Notes under the pieces: generated by a model
The model's database searches: none
Told to the model about the DNA's origin: nothing
The model's input: only the letters and a program-made list of their open reading frames with translations
NCBI GenBank assembly: GCA_007922305.1
Contig: ML677333.1
Location: 20,968,949 to 21,032,948, forward strand
Origin: Dermatemys mawii
Taxonomy: Eukaryota; Chordata; Testudines; Dermatemydidae
DNA length: 64,000 bases
Direction: 5' to 3'
Shown here: piece after piece, positions 56,411 to 64,000 of the stretch
Layout: each line of letters opens with the position of its first letter
How positions within the stretch are numbered: the stretch's first letter is position 1
Position numbers and translations under genes: made by a program

Positions 56411-57638
56411 TATCTTTTAAATTAAAGAGAAGATGCTGCAGGGCACAGCATGTTTGACTGAATTAAATGTGAAATTAAGCAGTATATTAAGAATGTGTAG
56501 TGCTCAAGTTCTGTGTCTAATAGATAATGTTATTAGGTGTGAATACCTATTGGGTAAACACATTTATAGATACATTTTTTATCTCTTTCATGAGATGTTA
56601 AATTATGAATCTCAAATCATATTCCATGCTTCTTCTCTCATTACATTTAATATGTTTAAACATTAGAATTTTTCTTCAACCCTTATGCATTCAAATTTTG
56701 TCCCTTATTAGAATGGAAATTATGTATGTACTTAAGTGCTTTTCTGAATAGAGATGATTATAAGCATGTGCCTAATAGCCTTGCTGAATCTTGCCTGCTT
56801 CTGTTTGCAAAAGTCCATATTTCTGAGATGAAAAACATATATACAGTTTGAAAAATTGTTGCCTACATTTTGAAGTAATCAATCAAATTTTCATTTAAAA
56901 ATGAAGATATTTTAAACATCACAGCATCAAAAGAATTTTAAAATTGTTTGTATCTCTGGAAATATTGAAGTCCAGTAGTTCTGACACATGCAAATACATT
57001 TAACCTTATGGGTATGAGAGTACAGAATGCATGAATGTTTAAAAAATCAATTATTACATTTATTAGAAATTCTGCAAGTCATTCCTTGTGGACAGGTCCT
57101 TTGTCCACATGGAACCCTATTGATTTCAGTGGAGCTTTGATTGGGTGCAGGTTCCTCTTGTGCAGAACAACTATGTAGGGGTGACTTGCAGATACTTTTT
57201 GTGGGACACCCTTATCCTAAATTCACACTTGAGACAGGTAATCTGAAGGTGAAACAAATTTATCTACTTTTAACTTCTGATTGTCCTTGTAGATTCATAT
57301 TCAGTGTCATCGTCACTAAAAGGTATTTGACTTTTTCCTTCTCTCCTATCTTCATGATCATTACTTATATTTTGTAAGCTTAATGAAGATAATGTTTAAA
57401 TCATAACAGTAAACTCAGACATCCTTGTCTTAATTTAAAATCATACAGCTTTCCCAATAGCAGAGTAATAGTGATGTCCACTGTTGGATAACTGGGAAAA
57501 TAAATACACTGGGCTTCTAGTTTTTAAGGTTTTAGAAGAGTTTCTCTCAGACTTGTGTGAAAACAGTCCTGCCATGAATTTTTATAAATTGGTAAGTCCG
57601 TTATATAGTGCAGTGATTAATGGTGAATCCCCTTTTGT
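56411..57638. other. No gene recognised
   Basis: AT-rich sequence without a named repeat; ORFs 56433-56666 and 57141-57377 have no motif. Confidence 0.5.
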
Positions 57639-57646
57639 AAGCTTGA

Positions 57647-58468
57647 GTAGGAGTGCCAACTTCCTAATTGCACAAAACTGAATACTCCTGCCCCACCCTT
57701 TCCCTGAAGCGCTGCTCCACCCCTTCTCCAAGGACTCGCCCTGCTCACACCATCCCCCATCCCTTCATCACTTGCTCTCCCCCATCCTCACTCACTTTCA
57801 CCAGGCTGGGGCAGGGGCGTGGGAGGAGGGTGAGAACTGGGAGTGTGGGGTCTGGGGTGGAGCCAAGGATGAGGGGTCTGGGATGCAGGAGGGGGTTGCA
57901 GTACTGGGGTGGGGGTGCAGACTCCAGGAAGGAGTTTAGGTGTGGGAGGGGACTCTGGGATGGGGCAGAGGGTTGAGATGTGGCGGGGAAGGTGAGGGCT
58001 CTGGCTGGGATTTGGGTTTGTGGTGGGGCCAGGGATGAAGGGTTTGGGGTGCAGGAGGAGGCTCCCAACTGGAGCAGGAGGTTGGGGTGTGGGGCGAGGT
58101 GAGGACTCTCACTGGGAGTGTGGGCTCTGAGGTGGGGTCAGCGGGTTGGAGCGTGGAAGGGGCAGGGTGTGGGCTCCGGGAGGGAGTTTGGGTGTGGAAG
58201 GGGACTCTGGGCTTGGCCCCGAGGGTGGAGTGCGGGAGAGAGTTCAGAGTGTGGGGTCCTGGCGACACTTACCATGGCTTCCAGGAAGTGGCTGCCAGGT
58301 GCCTGCAGCCCCTAGACCAGGCGTGGGCAAACTTTTTGGCCCAAGGGCCACATAGGGGTTGCAAAATTGTATGAAGGGCTGGGTAGGGAAGGCTGTGCCT
58401 CCCCAAACAGACTGGCCCCCGCTCCCTATCCAGGCATTCTGGTCGAACACTAGACATCTGGCAACACT
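57647..58468. mobile_element. hAT-like element with G-rich interior
   Basis: AAGCTTGA flanks both sides exactly (57639-57646 and 58469-58476). Left end region 'ggagtgccaacttcc' pairs loosely with inverted right 'agtgttgccagatg'. The middle is G-rich and locally repetitive ('gggtgtgggagggg', 'gggtgtggaaggggac', 'gactctggga'). Near 58318-58440, 'gcgtgggcaaactttttggc' and 'gggccacataggggttgca' form a piece of another hAT family, related to the right end of 49360-50080. The ORFs on both strands are low-complexity. Confidence 0.75.
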
Positions 58469-58476
58469 AAGCTTGA

Positions 58477-59159
58477 ATCATTGGTCAGGGAATGCTCCAT
58501 GTATCACGTACTGCAAATGGATCACTTATTGTGTAATCCAAGAGTCAGTGACAACCCCTTAACTGAATTTTATAATTGGAATGATGATGCCTGTTCAGAG
58601 TCTAGAAGTTTTAAACATTATTAAGAACTTAAAGCAATTACAGTGACTCAGAAAAAATAAATAAAATAATTGAAACTGATACAGACTGTAATGAGATTAT
58701 AATGGTATAATAATAAAAAACAGATAATAAGCAAATGAAGATTGCACTATCAAATGTATAAAACTCCTGACAATAGCTTGCAAAAAGTTAGCCTAAAATA
58801 GGTGAGGAACATATATGAAACCTGATGAGGCGGTAATTGACTGTGTGCCTGCCCTGCAAAGGAAGTATTGGGTAATAAGGGGACTTTGCTCTCTGTGAAT
58901 TGATGACTCTACCAAAAATGAGGTTTATCTCTGGATAATATATGAAAAAAATTAGGGGAAGAGGAGGAGAATGCAGAGGGATAAATACAATCCATCTCTC
59001 TTCTTTAGGAGCCAAATTCTGATAGCCTTACTCATGCTGAGTAACATCTTGCTCCACAAATGGTCCTGTTCATTTCAGCTGCACAGCTGGTACTATCCAG
59101 TCTGAGTAAGAGTATCAGACTCTGGAATTTGGGCATTGAGTAGTAAGAAGTAGAACTAG
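58477..59159. other. No gene recognised
   Basis: AT-rich; ORF 58788-59015 minus has no motif. Confidence 0.5.
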
Positions 59160-59250
59160 GCATCATTATTTGTGTTTGGTGGCACCCAAAGGCCTCAGTC
59201 AGGACCCCACAATCTCATTGTGCGAGGTGCTGTACAAATATATCAGTATT
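59160..59250 (-). repeat. Old amniote dispersed repeat (copy 3 of 3)
   Basis: Plus strand 'ggtggcacccaaaggcctca', 'caggaccccacaatctcatt' and 'gtgcgaggtgctgtacaaat'. Same family as 14465-14580 and 33338-33455. Confidence 0.6.
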
Positions 59251-59799
59251 ATCAAAGTTAATGTGCACTATTAATTTGGATGCAAATTCATGTTGTCCTA
59301 AATATGTGCACAATAATCCGCACACAGAGAGTTATAGAGAGATTTTCAGTTTTTTAAAGATTTCTTGAAACATTATTGTTCTTATTTGTAATATTTATTT
59401 GAAATAGATGTTTGATTTGTTGAATTTGTAAAACCACTCCCTCTCCAGACGGGGGGCATTCATGTCACATCTCATCCCATGTTTACAAGTCAGAGGAGAA
59501 CTTGTTTTAAAATGAGGACTATGGATTTATCCTCTAGGTTTACAATATTTTTGTCTTATTACTTGCACATCCTCTGTCTGGTTACCTGTACATGCTCTGT
59601 CTCTATCTCACTCTCTCGCTCTCTCATTTAATATTCGTGAATCACTCAGACCCTATAGTGATGAGTACCATAAAAAAGTCCATGCAAAATTAATAATTCT
59701 GTCTTCAGAGCAATGTTTGAATAGCATTCGTTAAATGAGGCATGAGGCCGCACAAGGAGTTCATTAGTGAGCACAGTCCAACCACTGTGCCCTGAGTGA

Positions 59800-60000
59800 T
59801 GCAGGGGTCCTGTGGAAGAAATAGGATATGATCATGTTACTAAAGACGGTATCATAATACATACATATGCATGAGTAGGCAGAATAAATGTTTCACAAAC
59901 AACCTTAATTCTGGCATTTCCTAATTTTTAGTGCTTTACTTTGTAACCCCAAGAATGTTCTTTTAATGTTGTTTGTGTTTGTGCAATTGTCTAGGTTTTT
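59800..60000 (+). repeat. Unclassified dispersed repeat, copy 2
   Basis: 'gcaggggtcctgtggaagaa', 'ggatatgatcatgttacta' and 'agacggtatcataata' match 25052-25150. This copy extends further right through 'tctggcatttcctaattttt' and 'gtttgtgtttgtgcaattg'. The class is unknown; it may be an LTR or LINE piece. Confidence 0.55.
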
Positions 60001-60264
60001 AAAAAACAAACTGAAAAAAAAAGAAAATACATTATGAGGCATCATATGACACCCACACGGGCCATCATTAGGTTTGGAACTTTTAGATCCACTGCACAGA
60101 CCCCTGCTGCTTAAGCTAATGGAGTAACATAGCAGGAGTAGGTTGCCATCCTCCATGTGGATCCACACTATAGAAGGATGGGAATTGCTACTGGGTTTCC
60201 CAGGTATTTGCTGACAGAAAAGGAATAATGAGACTCAGGGGTGTGTATTCTAGTGGGTGGAGAC

Positions 60265-60625
60265 TCTGTCCATTCCCCCTCCAAGCTTCTTGCCCCATCT
60301 CCTCCAAACTATCCCCACCTGTCCTGTCATTTCTCCATCTCTGGCTCTTCATCTCAGTCTCATTTGTCTCACCTGCCAAGTTCCAGTCTTGACTCATCAG
60401 GTTTCTCATCCTAATGCCAGTCTCCTTGCCAGCAAGTTCTAGTCTTATCCCTCGGGACTCTCCATCCCTGTTCCCCCACCTTCTTGTCCCCAATTTCCTT
60501 GCTTAACCAGTCCCAGTTCCTTCCCCATCCCCAGCTCTTCATCCAATCTCTCTTTTCTAGCCTGGCTTCCATGGTCCCAGATCCAATATCCCTCCCACTA
60601 CTTCTCATCCAGTCTCAGTATCCCC
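60265..60625 (-). repeat. CT-rich degenerate tandem array
   Basis: Pyrimidine-rich sequence with repeating 'tccccatc', 'ctcttcatc(t/c)(c/a)', 'cagtct' and 'ccttgcc' phrases. ORFs 60188-60493, 60257-60442 and 60411-60608 are translations of it, not genes. Confidence 0.5.
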
Positions 60626-61984
60626 CACTGCACATAAAGATTTCTCTTAAATATTAAAATTAACTATCAGTCAAGGTTCCATTGGGCACATGCATGAGAC
60701 AGACAGAACAGAACAGTGGAATTACATTTCCATGCATTAGGCAGGTCAGTGAGAATTTGTATTTTAATATGTAGATGTGTCTGGCATTCTGTGTAACCAT
60801 CACCACACACAACAGCTACTTTCCATTGGTTCAATAGTTTTGTTGTTTCCATGTAGAGAAGATTGAGTATGCAAGAGACAGAACTTTTCTGGGAGCTGGC
60901 ATTAAACCATGGAATACCTCCCGGATAAGATAAGAATGACTACTAACCTCCAAACTGTGCACAAAACTCATTCATTTGACATGTACCAATGCATCCAAAA
61001 GTGACTTACTTCTGTATGCTGAAAAGGGCAGAGGAGAAATTATTGTTCCTGTAACTTCTTTGCAGCTGCTCAGACATTCTGCAGGCAGACCATTTAAGAA
61101 ACTCAATAGGTAGATAGTGTCTGTGGTTGTCTGAGACAAAGATGGAAGGTAGTGGGGCTCTGTCTTATAATATGTAAAGATGCATGCTAAATGAAGCAAG
61201 GGTTCCAGTCCCAATTACTGCATGTATTATGCAAGACAGAGCATTGTCCTGTTGTCTAGTAAATAGTTGCACATTGTTAGAATTTCTCTGTTTTTTTATT
61301 TTCTTTTAAAACAAAATCTAGAAAACAGCAAAGCTATGGTTGTCTGCTACCATAAATTCACCTCCTCTTGGACATGCAGTATGGATTGATGTTTTATTAC
61401 ATGTTCACATGCTGCTACTGAAAAACATACAATACTTAAAAAAAATATTGTACATTTGTTGAATGTTGAACAAATGAAAATGACTGTAGGCTACGAAGTG
61501 GCAATGAATAAACAGTCTAACTGAGTTGAAGCAGATACTGACTAGGTATTGGCCATTCTGCAGTTAGTGGTGTGAGAGGTTCTTGATTCTCTCCTCATAC
61601 TGATTTCACTCATAAAAGCACAATGCTGAGGTTTTGATATATGTGTATCTGTATAGTAATTTTGTGGCATATCTTGTATTTTCCCTCAGTTAATTATGAA
61701 GTTAGATTGTGTGAATTGTATTTTAATTGATATACAAATGGGAAATTAGCTTTTCAAATTCTGTTCATGAGAATTACCAGTGCACTAAGTCTTTCAGTAG
61801 TATTAGTATTAACATAAGAATGCTTTTCTTCAACTCTCTGGCTTTGTTTCTATGCTGTCTTTGCATATAAGAGAAAAGAATAATTATTTGTTGCTCCTAT
61901 TCAGGTCCCACACACATTCTATATGGAAACATGTATCTGGTACTTTTGTTGAATATCTAAAGGAGACCACATAATTCGAGAGAA
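60626..61984. other. No gene recognised
   Basis: AT-rich; no exon or named repeat supported. Confidence 0.5.
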
Positions 61985-62150
61985 ACGAGATTGGTGAGGT
62001 AATGTCTTTTATTGAATCAACTTCTGCTGATGAAAGAGACAAGCTTTTGAGCTTACACAGAGCTCTTCTTTAGATCTGACTTGGATGGATATTACCTCGT
62101 CTACCTTTTGTCCCTCATATCCTGGGATCAACACAAGTACCAAACTCTGC
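61985..62150. mobile_element. Second Penelope-type terminal remnant, inverted ends
   Basis: The left part 'ggtgaggtaatgtcttttat', 'gagacaagcttttgagctta' and 'cacagagctcttctttag' is the minus orientation of a turtle 3'-terminal repeat. The right part 'gatattacctcgtctacctt' and 'catatcctgggatcaacac' is the plus orientation of the same terminus. It differs from the family at 1500, 36951 and 55354. Assignment to Penelope-like elements is by memory of structure. Confidence 0.55.
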
Positions 62151-63525
62151 AAACTATACAATTTAGCAATTTTAATCTCTCTGCTGTTGGATCCTTGCCC
62201 AGAAGTCAAATACAAGTAAATGGACAACAAAGCACAGATTTTGTTATGCACTAAAATCGGTTGTTTCATTCCACTGATGCCTGAAGAAAAAGAAAATCCC
62301 CCAAATTTCTATTAGACTTCTATCATTAGATAGGAACACCCTGATGTATTGACCCTTTGTCTTTTAAAAAGTCTGAATTACGTTATGATATTATATTCAG
62401 AGTCTAAAAATATTTGTTTTACTTTATTCAGAATAAAAGATGATGAATATTGGAAACATGTTTTTTTTAAAAAGTAAAGAGTATGCTAGGGCACTAGAAC
62501 AGTGGCAGCTTCTGTATCATGGAGGTTGACGTTCTATTTTCATCTACAAAATAGGCTCAGCATATGTAGCAGAACCTGCTAGCTCACCAGAGGGAGGGAG
62601 GAAGTGAGCATGTTCAAAGCTTCCCTCAACATAATTCATTATTACGCAGCTGGCATATACACCAGGTGGTCAAGAAAGAGTCGGCCTCTGCTCTGGGCTG
62701 CAGGAAAGTATCTGTGACCATGTAATATTTTGGGGACCACTCATACTTTCTCTTGGAACAGTGAAGGTACCTCTTCAGAATGGGCCTTCACAAAATGGCA
62801 GCCCAGGGGGGAGATGGACTAAATGGAGGTTGTTATCAATATAATTATGAATTCATTAGTTGGCTGATGAATGTAGTAGACAAAATGTACCTCCTCATCA
62901 GTTTAGTTAATTGTAAATATCCTGCTTTAATTTGAATTGAAACTTCCATATTTTAATATGAATATTTCAAACCTCAAGAACTTAAATCAACATTTTTTTT
63001 TGAGCAGTGGTATTGTTTATATATCTGCAAATATGGAGACTCTAAAGGAAGTTAAGACATTTTGGAGGTTTTCAAATAATGACATTTATTTTGCACTTAA
63101 TAAATGTAACCCTTTTGTCTTGTATTGTTGGCAGCAAAAAGGACCAGCTCCAAATATATAGAGGGATCTGTTAAATATGTAAAACCTGTGGCTTAAGCCC
63201 CCACCCAGAAACATGGGAATAACTAAATACCTTCCCTGGGCATCCTTAACAATGCTTCCCCTTTTGCAAGCATGGAGTTTGTCTATAAACAAAAACAAAC
63301 AAAAAAACTTTATTGAGGAGAAAGTTTGGCCAGCTATAGTGATTACTGTGGTACTGGCTAAGGGGACTTGCTGCTGCCCTGTATATCACCACTTAATGCC
63401 ACTTTTTGCTCTGATACTTGAGTCTGGGTCCTCAGACACTACCGAACCCAACTATGTGATTTTAGCTCTGCAAGTGTCAGGTGGGCAGGTCCTTATCAGA
63501 GTTCACTCAGCTCTGTCATTATACC
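62151..63525. other. No gene recognised
   Basis: AT-rich; ORF 63213-63563 runs into the GT microsatellite and has no motif. Confidence 0.5.

Positions 63526-63552
<27 letters not shown>
63526..63552 (+). repeat. (GT)13 microsatellite
   Basis: Thirteen uninterrupted GT units plus one base. Long pure runs of this kind are usually length-variable. Confidence 0.95.
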
Positions 63553-63557
<5 letters not shown>

Positions 63558-64000
63558 CAATGATATATAGTAACCTTGAGCAGAGTTTTTGTCATCAGTG
63601 ATTTAATGGTAGCCAAAGATTGGAGCCCATTCCTCCTCCTCCTCTTACCAGTTCAGTTTTTGTCAATGTCCATTACTCAGCTATCCAAGACTGGTGACTT
63701 CTCACCCAGGGCATATTAACTACAGTTCTTTTGCTCAGTTGCCACCAAAGATGATAACATTTCATTATTCTTATTTCCAGTATTTAAATTTTAAACAAAA
63801 GAACTATAATTTTCACACTGGAATGTTGCATAACAAACATGCAAATAGTCCAACTTATTCTATCTCTTCCTCCAGTTCACCAGTAGATGGTGACAAAAGC
63901 TCCTCTGTGGATATTCAGACCACAGTCTTACATGTAGATCTTTGATACTGATTTATTACAGAATCTGGCACACGTTATGAAACACAATAGTAAATTTATA
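63553..64000. other. No gene recognised
   Basis: AT-rich end of the window; ORF 63694-63945 lacks motifs. Confidence 0.5.

Overview
The window looks like nuclear DNA of a cryptodiran (hidden-necked) turtle. The call rests on repeat content, not genes. A tRNA-derived SINE of the tortoise 'Cry' type lies at 35761-35956. Its 3' tail is nearly the same as the tail of a CR1 LINE at 33650-34430. CR1 of several ages, Penelope-like elements with a GIY-YIG nuclease region, PIF/Harbinger elements with TTA/TAA duplications, many hAT elements with 8-bp duplications and old MIR copies fill much of the rest. I recognise no host protein-coding exon, tRNA gene, rRNA gene or CRISPR array, so the window is either a gene desert or lies inside a long intron. 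Non-repeat stretches are AT-rich and featureless to reading by eye.

Layout: 1-0.87 kb, CR1 3' end; 1.5-3.5 kb, Penelope-like element on the minus strand, split by a candidate LTR and by a 100-N assembly gap; 7.2-8.2 kb, a Harbinger MITE and a hAT; 10.0-12.6 kb, a MIR and a 2.16-kb two-gene Harbinger whose transposase centre is deleted; 13.8-16.3 kb, old CR1 and a DNA element with a nested hAT; 16.9-19.1 kb, two hAT MITEs; 22.1-22.9 kb, a pogo/Tigger-like MITE and a G-rich array; 27.0-29.4 kb, CR1, a hAT with a nested pogo-like element, and a MIR; 32.2-36.8 kb, hAT with nested CR1, CR1, Cry SINE, a perfect 43-bp duplication and MITEs; 36.95-37.33 kb, a Penelope insertion that carries an inverted copy of its own flank; 38.6 kb, MIR; 40.2-42.5 kb, CR1, a hAT candidate and an L2-like LINE piece; 44-45.1 kb, a hAT and a candidate solo LTR; 47.9-50.5 kb, nested Harbinger MITEs, a hAT with a minisatellite, and a MIR; 50.75-53.92 kb, a CACTG-ended DNA transposon; 54.3-56.4 kb, CR1 with Harbinger and Penelope insertions; 57.6-58.5 kb, hAT; 60-62.1 kb, CT-rich array and a second Penelope-type remnant; 63.5 kb, a GT microsatellite.

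The most notable object is the 50751-53922 element. It has CACTG-type inverted ends and a TAA duplication. It holds one long intronless gene on the minus strand for a protein of about 565 residues, with an N-terminal Cys-rich zinc-binding-like region, an acidic linker, a probable RNase H-like core and a basic tail. Only one stop codon and one single-base insertion break it. Between the gene and the nearer end lie four exact copies of a 10-bp motif that contains the ATF4/C-EBP amino-acid response core TGATGCAAT, three of them spaced exactly 21 bp apart. A solo LTR with a GTAT duplication sits inside the other end.

The second theme is that Penelope-like insertions here repeatedly carry inverted 3' ends. 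In one case a 70-bp inverted copy of target DNA, starting exactly at the duplication boundary, is trapped between them.
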